Source: Candidatus Magasanikiibacteriota bacterium | GTDB taxonomy: Bacteria; Patescibacteriota; Patescibacteriia; Magasanikbacterales; GWA2-37-8 | Length of the DNA stretch: 43,278 bases | Direction of reading: 5' to 3' | NCBI GenBank assembly: GCA_009694865.1 | Contig: SICD01000005.1 | Coordinates: 1-43,278 of the forward strand | Made by a program: the position numbers and the translations under genes | Shown here: positions 9,026 through 16,131 of the stretch, one piece after another | Layout of the letters: the number at the start of each line of letters is the position of its first letter | Position numbering within the stretch: the stretch's first letter is position 1 | Notes under the pieces: model-generated | What the model saw: only the letters and a program-made list of their open reading frames with translations | Databases searched by the model: none | Told to the model about the DNA's origin: nothing

Positions 9026-10201
9026 TTACGCCGTCGCCGCCTTCCCTTTCTTCATATATTTTTTAACCAGGAAAACTGATACCCCGGCCGCTACGGCCAC
9101 GGCGACAAGAACAGCAATAATATTATGAAGAATCATGGAAACAGCAATGGTTACGATGCTCAGTACCGCCGCGACTATAAATGTCACCGCGCCAATTAAC
9201 CCGCGGCTAATTGAACCCGCGATGGGAAGAATATCAAGGAACGTGCTGATTGGTCCAAAAAACATACTCAAACCTACCCACATCATAATAAACCCAACCA
9301 AACGCAAAATCCACGTCATGGTCGAATTTTCACTCTTCATTGTGGCGATTGCCTCATCTTTTGTCCCCTTAAACGCGCGATACAAACTACCATTTTTTTG
9401 ATCAACAAACGACGAGAGATTGGTGCCGTCGAGTTTACCAAAAGTAGTTACCTGAATATTGGCTGGAACATAACCATAATGCACGCGTACATCCCCCACC
9501 TGCGGGCTGGCCAGCGTTCCTTTACCCAAGAAAACAAATTCACTCGTGCCCGCCTGCGCGAGGAGCGGTGTTGGATAAGCCACCGAGCTAGAGGTTAAAA
9601 CCAACGCATCACTTCCGGGAAGTCCCAAACTCGTCATATCCAGGGTTAAGTTGCCCAGTGTCGCGACCGTTACTGTTGTGTCGTTGCTAGGAACACCCAT
9701 CGCCGGATTCTCGTGTCCCTCAGGAATTTTAAATTCCGCCGAATTGGCTGGCTCCGCAACCCATTCCTTAGTATAGGAGTACGTAATATTTTGCGTTTCA
9801 CTGCCACCGGTATTTTTTTGCGTTTCAGTTTTTGAGGTTTCTTTCCAAGCAAACATTTCCGCCTGACGAGAAAGTTTTAAATAATTACCCGCTTTAACTT
9901 GTACCAATTCACTCGTCCCCGGCACGGTAACACTGTCCGACAACGTTTCCGTAGTTTTAATCGCACCCCGGGCCGCCACCAATTTGCCTTGCGCCGATTG
10001 GTCGACATTTGTAGCATCCACCACCGGCGCTTGCATTGCTTGCTTCACCAGCTTAGCGGCTCGCCCCGCCCGGCCTTCATTCCAATACAAAACCCCAAAC
10101 GATACCACAAACAAAAGCAAACCAACCAGAACTCCTTTTATAGAATTCATGAGACGACTCCCCAAACCAACATTCGTGGTTTGTGTAAATTGATCGGGCA
10201 T
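9026..10201 (-). CDS. TMEM43 (LUMA)-family membrane protein
   Basis: The 391-aa protein has one membrane segment near residues 23-43 (GVLVGLLLFVVSFGVLYW), a long outer domain and three to four hydrophobic segments at the C-terminus (about 295-380). The layout and the VLYWNEGRA start of the outer domain match the TMEM43/DUF1625 family, of unknown biochemical function in bacteria. The product ends in Lys-rich KKYMKKGKAA. It is followed after six bases by transketolase, so co-transcription is likely although no functional link is known. The upstream 230 bp hold a palindromic repeat and no promoter I trust. Confidence 0.8.
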   Translation of the reverse strand: MPDQFTQTTNVGLGSRLMNSIKGVLVGLLLFVVSFGVLYWNEGRAGRAAKLVKQAMQAPVVDATNVDQSAQGKLVAARGAIKTTETLSDSVTVPGTSELVQVKAGNYLKLSRQAEMFAWKETSKTETQKNTGGSETQNITYSYTKEWVAEPANSAEFKIPEGHENPAMGVPSNDTTVTVATLGNLTLDMTSLGLPGSDALVLTSSSVAYPTPLLAQAGTSEFVFLGKGTLASPQVGDVRVHYGYVPANIQVTTFGKLDGTNLSSFVDQKNGSLYRAFKGTKDEAIATMKSENSTMTWILRLVGFIMMWVGLSMFFGPISTFLDILPIAGSISRGLIGAVTFIVAAVLSIVTIAVSMILHNIIAVLVAVAVAAGVSVFLVKKYMKKGKAATA

Positions 10202-10240
10202 AGTGTTATATTAGTTAGAACCTGCGAGGCTGGTCTCAAT

Positions 10241-10350
10241 TGTCATTCTTACGACGAAGGAAGAATCTCTGTCTCAACTTTATTGTTACATTGTTTCATT
10301 GTTCAATTACTATTAATTGAACAGAGATCCGTCGCTCGCTCGGGATGACA
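10241..10350. repeat. dispersed palindromic repeat
   Basis: Outer ends TGTCATTCTTACGACG and CGCTCGGGATGACA are inverted; inside, GAATCTCTGT and ACAGAGATCC are also inverted, around an AT-rich centre that itself pairs (TTCAATTA/TTAATTGAA). Confidence 0.7.
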
Positions 10351-10436
10351 ACCAAACGCGTAAGTTCTAATTTTTTAAAATAAACTACAATCAGTATACC
10401 AAAAAAACAAGCTACGCTGAAGAAATTTGTCAATAG

Positions 10437-10508
10437 TGTCCTCGGCGCGAATCGAACGCGCATCATCTCCTTCGGAGGGAGATATTTTATCCATTAAACT
10501 ACAAGGAC
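10437..10508 (-). tRNA. tRNA-Arg (anticodon CCG)
   Basis: A 72-nt cloverleaf reads on the minus strand: acceptor GTCCTTG/CGAGGAC with one G-T pair, D-arm with GTTTAATGGATAAAAT, anticodon stem TCTCC/GGAGA with loop CTCCGAA (anticodon CCG), and T-arm GCGCG-TTCGATT-CGCGC. CCA is not encoded. It lies directly after the femAB-like stop, sharing one base with it. Confidence 0.9.
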
Positions 10509-11569
10509 TAAACAAGGCGGCGTAATTTTCTCAATACTTGATATATCCTATATCGCACGGGCGAAATAATCAAGTCAAACGTCCCCGGCGCTTCAATAAT
10601 TTCTCCCCCGAACCCCAGCTTAAATCGCGTTACCCCGGCGTACTGGTGTTTTTGATCGTACTGATACGGAGTCTCCCCCGGAGACTGTATTATTATCCCC
10701 GATGGCTCACACCCCCCTACCCCCCTCACAGGGGGGATGTGTGGCGCTATCCCAAAAAAATCATACTGGCGGTAGCCTAATTTTTTTCCCAACTTAATCC
10801 CCTCCCACTGCAAAAGATGCGGCGCCATAAGATTGCGAAACCCATGATCCGAAGCGCCAAAAAGATACGTAAATACCTTTCCAAAACCCACAAAAATGGC
10901 GCTGGCAACTGGGATTTCCTTGCTATATAAAGTAATTTGTTGGACGAACGGTGAGGCTAAAATATTTTGATAATGCTCTTCCGGATGCAAACGAAACCCA
11001 TCACGCTGTGCCGTCTTGCGACTCAACAATAAAAAATTTTTCAAGTTTTTTTCCAACCGCACCGTGAGTTCTTTTTTTTGCGCGAGACGAATATTATATC
11101 GCGTTTTTTCATGCATAGCCACCAAAAGACTCTCGGCGCTCTTCCCTAAATCCAAGACGGAAGTGGCGCGGGGGTTGAGATCGATAACCTTGTTAGCTTG
11201 TAGCTTGTAGCTTGTAGCTTGTAGCGGTTCGACTCGAAAAAAAATGCACTTTTTACTTTTTAAGTAAGGCACTAAGGTTTTATAAATTTGATCATTTGGA
11301 TTTGATTTGACATTTGACATTTGACATTTGACATTCAATACCGGTCCTTTCGGGCAAAACGCGTACTGCCACCCCAACGGCAATTGTGTATACACTACCT
11401 GTGCCTGCAACAGTGTCTCGCCATCCTCCACCACCGCCAACCGCTCTACCTGTTTTCCCTCCGCAATTAAAATTTCACCCCAGGCAAATGATTGCAAAAA
11501 AGAAGCGTCGCCCTGTTGCAACAACCACGCGTCCCACTGAGTTTCGTTGTGGACTGAAATAATTTCCAT
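10508..11569 (-). CDS. FemAB/FemX-like peptidoglycan bridge aminoacyltransferase
   Basis: The 353-aa protein matches the FemAB family, which uses aminoacyl-tRNA to extend the peptide stem of lipid II. It has the N-terminal SFAWGEI block, MHEKTRYNIRLAQKK (about 152-166) that resembles the MRxKTRYNIRLAxKKG signature, and a second GNAT-like half ending with YQYDQKHQYAGVTRFKLGFGGE. Three segments look repeat-derived: about 79-91 (VKCQMSNVKSN), 117-126 (QATSYKLQAN) and 277-290 (HIPPVRGVGGCEPS); each is encoded by a repeat seen elsewhere in the window. Promoter at 11605-11634; tRNA-Arg follows the stop. Confidence 0.88.
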   Translation of the reverse strand: MEIISVHNETQWDAWLLQQGDASFLQSFAWGEILIAEGKQVERLAVVEDGETLLQAQVVYTQLPLGWQYAFCPKGPVLNVKCQMSNVKSNPNDQIYKTLVPYLKSKKCIFFRVEPLQATSYKLQANKVIDLNPRATSVLDLGKSAESLLVAMHEKTRYNIRLAQKKELTVRLEKNLKNFLLLSRKTAQRDGFRLHPEEHYQNILASPFVQQITLYSKEIPVASAIFVGFGKVFTYLFGASDHGFRNLMAPHLLQWEGIKLGKKLGYRQYDFFGIAPHIPPVRGVGGCEPSGIIIQSPGETPYQYDQKHQYAGVTRFKLGFGGEIIEAPGTFDLIISPVRYRIYQVLRKLRRLV

Positions 11570-11604
11570 GCTACTTTAAAAATACGAAGTCTAAAATCAT
11601 TGTC

Positions 11605-11634
11605 AGTGTACTCTAAAAAAGCTTGCGGAGTCAA
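11605..11634 (-). promoter_or_regulatory. promoter for the femAB-like gene
   Basis: Minus strand TTGACT (11629-11634), 18-bp spacer, TACACT (11605-11610), directly after the island terminator. Confidence 0.6.
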
Positions 11635-11666
11635 TAAAAAACCACGGGCGTTTAAGCCGGTGGTTT
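11634..11666 (-). terminator. terminator at the end of the island
   Basis: AACCACGGGC (11640-11649) pairs with GCCGGTGGTT (11656-11665) with one internal mismatch. On the minus strand it is followed by TTTTTTATT. This likely ends the island transcript before femAB. Confidence 0.65.
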
Positions 11667-11778
11667 TCTCGCTCCTCCCAACTAGAGGATAGCGCGGACT
11701 AGGAAAGTAGACGATGGGGAGAGCCATCAAAAATTTTCTTAGGACGTTATTCTCTATGTGGGAAAAGCAAACATGCCA

Positions 11779-11862
11779 TTCGAACCTTGAAACACTTTCA
11801 AAACTCGAACTGCAGGGGGAGAACACGTTTTGTGCAAACGTGCCTCCCCCAATTTTTAGTGC
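11779..11862 (-). ncRNA. two-hairpin GCAC element, copy 6
   Basis: Read on the minus strand: flanking GCAC (11859-11862), hairpin 1 (11850-11815) with stem GGGGGAG/CTCCCCC extended by CACGTTT/AAACGTG and TTGCACA in the loop, then hairpin 2 (11809-11779) with TTCGAGTTTTGAAA/TTTCAAGGTTCGAA. Most divergent copy; it follows the zinc-ribbon gene rather than preceding a gene. Confidence 0.55.
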
Positions 11863-11875
11863 AAAGAACTAGTGA

Positions 11876-11912
11876 CGGCCTATCTCGCCATTGCGAGAGG
11901 CCGATTTTTTTT
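11876..11912 (+). terminator. plus-strand terminator with no plus-strand gene
   Basis: CGGCCTATCTCGC pairs with GCGAGAGGCCG (one bulged base) and is followed by ATTTTTTTT on the plus strand. The minus side has the A-run and is a poor terminator. No plus-strand gene lies upstream, so the source transcript is unknown. Confidence 0.6.
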
Positions 11913-11963
11913 CGCGTTTGTGTTTCCGACCTGGGGACGCGAGTGACAGGTCGGGGTGGTTTC

Positions 11964-12152
11964 TTACTTCTTCGCCGTGCCGGTCTGCCGGCACTTCACG
12001 CAGAGGAGCGTGATCACCTCGCCCGCGTTGAAGCGGTCATAGGTGGGCTTCTCCACGCGGGCCGTCCCGCCGCACTGGCAGCGGAACCAACGCTTGCCCT
12101 CGTCCGTGAACTGGACGGAGGGGGCGGTGGTCGGCATGGCGGCGGGCAGCAT
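11964..12152 (-). CDS. small zinc-ribbon protein
   Basis: A 62-aa product with a CQCGG...CVKCRQTG pair of Cys motifs (CxC and CxxC) about 23 residues apart, typical of a small zinc ribbon that may bind nucleic acid or protein. It starts MLPAAM at 12152 or MPTTAP at 12137; neither has a clear ribosome binding site, so translation may be coupled to the gene ending 55 bases upstream. GC-biased codons, stop TAA. It is the last gene of the island. A longer frame over the same bases runs into the upstream gene out of phase and is not real. Confidence 0.6.
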   Translation of the reverse strand: MLPAAMPTTAPSVQFTDEGKRWFRCQCGGTARVEKPTYDRFNAGEVITLLCVKCRQTGTAKK

Positions 12153-12207
12153 CGGCTCGGGCGACCGTGCGCCCTGCCCGTTGCGGATGTAACCCCCGAC
12201 GCTTAGG

Positions 12208-12798
12208 CTAGAAGTGGCGCGAGCGGACCGGACGGCGACCGTCCAGCTCGTCGTCCTCGATGTCCTCGGCCGTGATGGCCGGGACGATCGGACGCAGCTT
12301 GGCCGCCGCCGCGAGAGCCGACTGGGCCGCGACGCAAATCGCGGAACCCTGGCGGTTGAAAAATCCGCCCATCTGGCCGTCGCTAAACGTCCACTCGGCG
12401 AAGCTTGACGCTTCGGAGTGGCTGGTTTCGACGAGACGGTCGACCAGCATGTCGCGCTCCGCCTTGTAGGCCAGGTCGTACTCGCGGTTGCGCTTGCGCA
12501 CCTCCGCGTACTGCGCCTCCGCCTGGGCCGGGTCGACCAACTTGACCCAGCCGTCGTCGTCGCAGGTGGCGACGCGGCGTCCCTGCATGTGCAGGGTGCG
12601 GGTCGAGGTCGACCCGCCGATGGAGTCGGCGCGGTTGGTGATGAACACCGATCCGTTCCGACCCCACGGGGCCGACTCGAACGCCGCGCGGAGCGCGTCG
12701 TACGCCTCCTTGCGACCGTTGTTGGCAACCTCGGCGGCGCGGGCCGCGGCCACGAGGCGGTTCCAGTCACAGGGGTGGGGGAAATTGATCGTCGACAT
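12208..12798 (-). CDS. hypothetical island protein, 196 aa
   Basis: Starts MSTINFPHPCDWN at ATG 12798, with AAGGA five to nine bases upstream; a longer in-frame start is not needed. The product is soluble, mixed alpha/beta in appearance, with a central Glu/Arg-rich probably helical stretch (AEAQYAEVRKRNREYDLAYK) and acidic C-terminal IEDDELDG. No family recognised. Strong GC3 bias; stop TAG. It follows 437 bases of non-coding DNA with element copy 5 and is followed closely by the zinc-ribbon gene, probably in the same transcript. Confidence 0.75.
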   Translation of the reverse strand: MSTINFPHPCDWNRLVAAARAAEVANNGRKEAYDALRAAFESAPWGRNGSVFITNRADSIGGSTSTRTLHMQGRRVATCDDDGWVKLVDPAQAEAQYAEVRKRNREYDLAYKAERDMLVDRLVETSHSEASSFAEWTFSDGQMGGFFNRQGSAICVAAQSALAAAAKLRPIVPAITAEDIEDDELDGRRPVRSRHF

Positions 12799-12967
12799 GA
12801 TGTCCTTCCGGGTGGTTAGCCCGCTCACTTAAATCCCGATAAAATCGGGACTGATCCGTTACCCATCTTTCAGGGGCGCTGAGTGAGTCAGCATTCCGGA
12901 TCATGGTTTCTTAACCGAGGTTCACATTACATTCGCACTCCGGCAGATACCGGGTGTAAATAAATGC

Positions 12968-13038
12968 TCCTCGACTCAATCTCCAAAATAATTTGAAACT
13001 AAGTCGAGGACCCGCGGTGCGTTGCGGGACTCGAGTGC
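12968..13038 (-). ncRNA. two-hairpin GCAC element, copy 5
   Basis: Minus strand order: GCAC flank (13038-13035), TCGAG, hairpin 1 CCCGC/GCGGG (13028-13011) with loop AACGCACC, then hairpin 2 TCCTCGACTT/GAGTCGAGGA (13010-12968) around an AT-rich loop. Precedes the 12208-12798 gene by about 170 bases. Confidence 0.75.
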
Positions 13039-13050
13039 GCTGATTTTTTG

Positions 13051-13173
13051 CTATCGCTCTCCGGTCTCGTAAACCAGCAAAGACTCCAAAGTGACGCCTG
13101 ACGCGGTAACTTCACGCGTTTTTCTTTTCTTCGCTTGATGTTGACCAGCGAATCTTCGTACTTGGCTTTTCAT
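13051..13173 (-). CDS. possible 40-aa basic peptide
   Basis: ATG at 13173 opens a 40-codon frame beginning MKSQVRRFAGQHQAKKRK, ending in TAG. No good ribosome binding site and no strong codon bias, so it may be chance. It sits between the 13236-13607 gene and element copy 5. Confidence 0.2.
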   Translation of the reverse strand: MKSQVRRFAGQHQAKKRKTREVTASGVTLESLLVYETGER

Positions 13174-13235
13174 CCGCCAACGGCAGACTACTTCGCTTTT
13201 CCCAGGGGCTAGGAACCATTCCCCTGTGAGGAAGT

Positions 13236-13607
13236 TTAGCGCGCGGCGTAGGCCCGCACCTCCTCCTCGGTGAGAAAAAACGCGACGATGTTCTCGCCGC
13301 ACCTCTCCTCACTTCCGACCTCAATGTCCGGGTTGGTCCAAAAGGACTCCTCCCCGAACATTCCGGCGCCCGCCTCCCACGCCACGTGGAGGCGCCCGCC
13401 CTTTACGGAGAGCTTGAGCCACTGGTGCTCCAGCGGCTCTTCGTTCACCGGGAGGATCGCGGGATCCTCCCCACTCACCACCGCCCACCCATCCGGGTAG
13501 GCGGTGCGGAGCTCGATCTTGAGCTCCTCCACCCGGGCCTGGGCCCGGGTGGCCTCGTCCCGCGCCCCTTCGAGCGCCTGGACGAGTTCCTGCTTGGAGC
13601 TCGACAT
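13236..13607 (-). CDS. hypothetical island protein with N-terminal coiled coil, 123 aa
   Basis: ATG at 13607 follows AGGAGG by five bases, which fixes the start (MSSSKQELVQAL). Residues about 5-35 are rich in Glu, Arg, Ala and Leu and look like a coiled coil; the rest (AYPDGWAVVSGEDPAIL, WEAGAGMFGEESFW) is likely a small alpha/beta domain. No family recognised. GC3-rich; stop TAA. Element copy 4 ends about 75 bases upstream. Confidence 0.75.
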   Translation of the reverse strand: MSSSKQELVQALEGARDEATRAQARVEELKIELRTAYPDGWAVVSGEDPAILPVNEEPLEHQWLKLSVKGGRLHVAWEAGAGMFGEESFWTNPDIEVGSEERCGENIVAFFLTEEEVRAYAAR

Positions 13608-13683
13608 GGTCGCCTCCTTACGAGTCGCTTCTCCTCGCACCCCTGTCGGCTTCTGGCCTTCAGTCGGATACAAAGTTCATCAC

Positions 13684-13767
13684 TCCTCGATTCACATCTC
13701 AAATTTTAAAATGTAAATCGAGAAGGGAAGCGTTGGATGTGCAATCCGCGACTTCCCCCTCGAGTGC
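13684..13767 (-). ncRNA. two-hairpin GCAC element, copy 4
   Basis: Minus strand: GCAC flank (13767-13764), hairpin 1 (13757-13725) with GGGAAG/CTTCCC and GGAT/ATCC stems and loop TGCAC, hairpin 2 (13722-13686) with CTCGATTTACAT/ATGTGAATCGAG. It lies between the MYG1-family gene and the coiled-coil gene. Confidence 0.75.
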
Positions 13768-13888
13768 TATTTTTACGATACCGGCCTTGCGCCGGGGCAG
13801 TTTTGTTAAGCCAGCTTCTGCCAACTGGCCTTTAACGATATTGTGTAGCCTCCGACTTGGCGGTGGCGAACCGCCTATCGCCGGAAAG

Positions 13889-14899
13889 CTACTTGCAGCG
13901 GGGGCAGGGCATCTCCCGCGGGATGCCGTCCGTGTAGGTCCGGTCGGTCCACTGACCAGAGCCCGCGCAGAGGGGGCAGGTGCGCGCCGCCATGGCGCGG
14001 ACGCCCTCGAGCGTGGCCGCTCCGCCGATGAAACGGCCCGGGTGGCAGAAGATCGCCCCCGTGACGCCGCTCGCCTCGGCGAGCGCCTCGCCGCGCTTGC
14101 CGGCCCAGGCCGCGGGGAGCGGCTGGCGCATTTCGAAGCTCCCCTTCCGCGGGGGGACGGCCTGGATGAACCAGTACGTCCCGTCCTCGGACGGGTAAAC
14201 CACAAACTGCGCCGTGGCGGACGAATCCGCCACCAGGCCGGACCAGTCGAACGAGTACCGGTCGAACTTCACGACCGGATCGTCGCCCGCCTTGGCGATG
14301 GCCGCCGCCACCGCCGCCTCCTGCCGCGCCACCGCCTGCGCCTGGGCGATGACGCGGGCGAGGATTCCACCCGCGAACTCCACCGCGCGCCCGAAGGCGT
14401 CGTCGAAGTCGCGCGGCTCCTCGTCCCAGGTGGGGACGAAATCCCCCAACACCGAGGAGGTGTTGTAGGGGACCATCCCCGCCGGGAGGGTCGTCCCGAA
14501 CGTGACGCCGTTGTCGCTGGCGTCGATGTTCTGGACGAGGCCCTCGTCCACGAGCGCCGCGACGCGCTCGCTGCCCGCGATCTGGACGCCGTAGTGGCGC
14601 CAGACCAGCCCGAAGGCCGAGAACGGGACGCCGTTCTCGCGGACGCCGGCTCCACCCCGCTGGTGGTGGTCGAACCGGCCGGTGGCGGCGTCGTACACCG
14701 CCCCGACGTCCACCACCAGCTCGCACCCGGCGAGCACGGCCTCGTCGCGGGTGCGTACGAGGTCGACCTTCGCGATGCGCCGCAGGGCGGCGACCGCGAA
14801 GACGTCGTCCGCGTGGAACTCACCGTTGTGAGTTCAGACGCACATGCGCCGTCCGACGATGGCGGGGACGCCGCCGGTGTTGCTATCGTTGGTGGCCAT
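13889..14899 (-). pseudogene. MYG1-family (UPF0160) protein with in-frame UGA at codon 22
   Basis: ATG at 14899 follows AAGGAGG closely. Translated through one TGA (14834-14836), the product is 336 aa and matches the MYG1 family of metal-dependent hydrolases/exonucleases: THNGEFHADD directly after the TGA, RTRDEA, VVDVGAVYD and the metal motif DHHQRGG (about 77-83), later FDWSGLVAD and CHPGRFIGG. In MYG1 proteins the residue before THNG is normally Gly. A CPLCAGSG...CPRC motif at 308-335 is an unusual DnaJ-like zinc-finger tail. The rest of the frame is intact. It may be a recent pseudogene, a sequencing error, or recoding. If UGA is a stop, the nearest internal start is GTG 14737, which removes the first metal motif. 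Confidence 0.75.
14834..14836 (-). other. in-frame UGA codon in the MYG1-family gene
   Basis: Codon 22 reads TGA between GTC (Val) and ACT (Thr), where the family has Gly. A GGA-to-TGA single change would explain it. The other six island genes end in TAA or TAG, never TGA, although GC-rich genes usually favour TGA. Confidence 0.85.
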
Positions 14900-15082
14900 G
14901 GTGTCCTCCTTGTTAGGAGTTTTCCTGTCGGACTAAGCGGCATGGCTACCACTCACAGGGAATCTTGTCCGCAAAAGAGTGAACGTTTGCCGTCACTCCG
15001 GCTCCTCGGTACTTCCCCGAAGATTATTACCCCAACTGCTAACGCTTAGGGCTTCGCGCGAGAAGCAAATCTCTCTACCTGC
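14900..15082 (-). promoter_or_regulatory. leader of the MYG1-family gene with duplicated module
   Basis: The leader begins just after element copy 3. About 14965-15066 is nearly identical to 16249-16356: shared blocks include CTTGTCCGCAAAAGAGTGA, CGTTTGCCGTCACTCCGGC and GGTACTTCCCCGAAGATTAT. It ends at the AAGGAGG binding site. A cis-acting RNA role is inferred. Confidence 0.55.
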
Positions 15083-15168
15083 TCCTCGACTCACGCTCCA
15101 AGATCTTTAAATTATTTTCTTAGTTCGTCAGTTGAGGACCCCGCGGTGCGTTGCGGGAATCCAAGTGC
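15083..15168 (-). ncRNA. two-hairpin GCAC element, copy 3
   Basis: Minus strand: GCAC flank (15168-15165), hairpin 1 CCCGC/GCGGG (15157-15140) with loop AACGCACC, hairpin 2 TCCTCAACT/AGTCGAGGA (15138-15083) with one mismatch. Begins a few bases after the ndk stop. Confidence 0.75.
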
Positions 15169-15175
15169 TTCATTT

Positions 15176-15625
15176 TTATTCTTCCTTTCCGCCAAACCAC
15201 AGAGCGATCTCTCGCTCCGCGGCCTCGGCCGAATCAGAGGCGTGGACGATATTGTCCACGCCGGAGGTGGCGAGCTCGAGAGCCCGCCACCCCGACTGAC
15301 CATCGCGCCACCTGGTCATCACCAGGTGGCGCAACTGGCCCGGGGCTGCCCGTCGGGGATCCGACGGGCCGAGCATCGCCCGGACGCGCGCCACCGCGTC
15401 CGGGCCGTCCACTACCAGGGCCATAACGGTCTGGCCCTGGTAGTACTCGAGCAAGCGGGCAAAAAACTCTTTGCCCGCGTGCTCGGCGTAGTGAGCCGCG
15501 ATCAGCTCGCGGCTCACTACGACCAGCTGCCGCCGGGACACCGTCCCGACGGCCTTCACCGCCGCCATGACCTCCAGCAAAAAATTCTGGAGACCGAGCG
15601 GCTTAACCATGACAAACGTGCGCAT
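15176..15625 (-). CDS. ndk: nucleoside diphosphate kinase
   Basis: The 149-aa product starts MRTFVMVKP at ATG 15625 with AAGGAGCG upstream. NDK transfers the gamma-phosphate between nucleoside triphosphates through a phosphohistidine. The family blocks are present: RTFVMVKP, HYAEHAGKEFF, VMALVVDGPDAV, LGPSDPRRAAPG and NIVHASDSAEAAEREI, where His128 is the active-site histidine. Between RR-AAPG and the His block, about 16 extra residues (near 99-121) replace the usual short IRGDFG loop, and LGL replaces the usual DG after KP, so activity is not certain. GC3-rich; stop TAA. Confidence 0.85.
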   Translation of the reverse strand: MRTFVMVKPLGLQNFLLEVMAAVKAVGTVSRRQLVVVSRELIAAHYAEHAGKEFFARLLEYYQGQTVMALVVDGPDAVARVRAMLGPSDPRRAAPGQLRHLVMTRWRDGQSGWRALELATSGVDNIVHASDSAEAAEREIALWFGGKEE

Positions 15626-15655
15626 GGTCACGCTCCTTTCTGGAGCACTATGCTC

Positions 15656-15725
15656 CGACTTTTATAGTGAACAATTTTCAAAATAAAAGTCGAAGGGTGA
15701 ACTGTGCAGTTCACCAATCGAGCGC
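15656..15725 (-). ncRNA. two-hairpin GCAC element, copy 2
   Basis: Minus strand: flank GCGC (one change from GCAC) at 15725-15722, hairpin 1 GGTGAACTG/CAGTTCACC (15715-15696), a near-perfect stem with GCAC at its tip, hairpin 2 CGACTTTTAT/ATAAAAGTCG (15692-15656). It ends about 15 bases before the ndk ribosome binding site, so it could affect translation directly. Confidence 0.8.
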
Positions 15726-15789
15726 AGAGGTTAGTTACCACTTTTTCCTTGCCACCTCGTGAGCAAGGAGTGGTTGCCCGCTGATGTTG

Positions 15790-16131
15790 CTAGCGGGCCG
15801 TGCGGGCGGAGGTGCGGACCTCCTGGAGATCCGAGATCGCCGTCTCCGGCCACTCGAACCCCGCCGCCCCGCGCACCGCCCAGCGGATCGTGGGGAACGA
15901 CCCGTACTGGCCGTGCCACTCGGCGAGCAAGACGCCCGCCACCGAGCTCATGCCGGGGAGCACGAGCTCGACCGTCTCGCCCTTCAGCAACTCCTCGCGC
16001 CCGGGCAGGGCGAGGAGGGTCTCGCGGACGTACTCCGCGAGCGCGCTTCCCTCCATGGGGAGGTTCGCCCCAACGAAGGGGGCAATCTCAAAGCCGGTGA
16101 CGGGGTGGCCGCTGAAATTGATCTTTTTCAC
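15790..16131 (-). CDS. Csx15-like small protein
   Basis: About 113 aa from a GTG at 16131; an upstream ATG at 16189 is possible, and neither has a strong ribosome binding site. The N-terminal KINFSGHPVTGFEIAPFVG and the later VLLAEWHGQYGSFPTIRW resemble the NFSHPLT and LLAELHGRMGYFP blocks I associate with the CRISPR-accessory family Csx15. This is recall of a pattern, not a search. There are no cas genes or CRISPR arrays in the window. GC3-rich; stop TAG. It follows the longest structured leader of the island. Confidence 0.45.
   Translation of the reverse strand: MKKINFSGHPVTGFEIAPFVGANLPMEGSALAEYVRETLLALPGREELLKGETVELVLPGMSSVAGVLLAEWHGQYGSFPTIRWAVRGAAGFEWPETAISDLQEVRTSARTAR

Larger units (their letters stand above)
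11667..11963. other. non-coding tail of the island
   Basis: No convincing gene is present. The stretch holds one copy of the two-hairpin element (11779-11862) and a plus-oriented terminator (11876-11912). From about 11667 to 11778 I see nothing recognisable. Confidence 0.5.
12799..13235 (-). other. long structured leader between island genes
   Basis: Apart from the element at 12968-13038 and a doubtful 40-codon frame, this gap holds an 8-bp hairpin ATCCCGAT/ATCGGGAT near 12833-12850, an inverted pair CTGAGTGA/GTCAGCA near 12879, and CCGGTATCTGCCGG near 12940. It begins 3' of the 13236-13607 gene and ends at the ribosome binding site of the 12208-12798 gene. Confidence 0.45.

Noticed and set aside
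11964-12770. 268-codon minus-strand frame over two island genes
   Set aside because: Its first part is an out-of-phase reading of the 12208-12798 gene and is Arg/Pro/Ser-rich low-complexity. Only its last 62 codons, the zinc ribbon, look real.
14834-14836. Selenocysteine codon or genome-wide UGA=Gly
   Set aside because: The expected residue is Gly, not Cys or Sec, and I see no clear SECIS-like hairpin after it. Host genes such as the GNAT at 36715 end in TGA with an ATGA overlap, so UGA is a stop in the background.
13733-15049. 438-codon plus-strand frame opposite the MYG1-family gene
   Set aside because: It is a shadow of GC-rich codons; the minus strand carries MYG1 motifs and a ribosome binding site.
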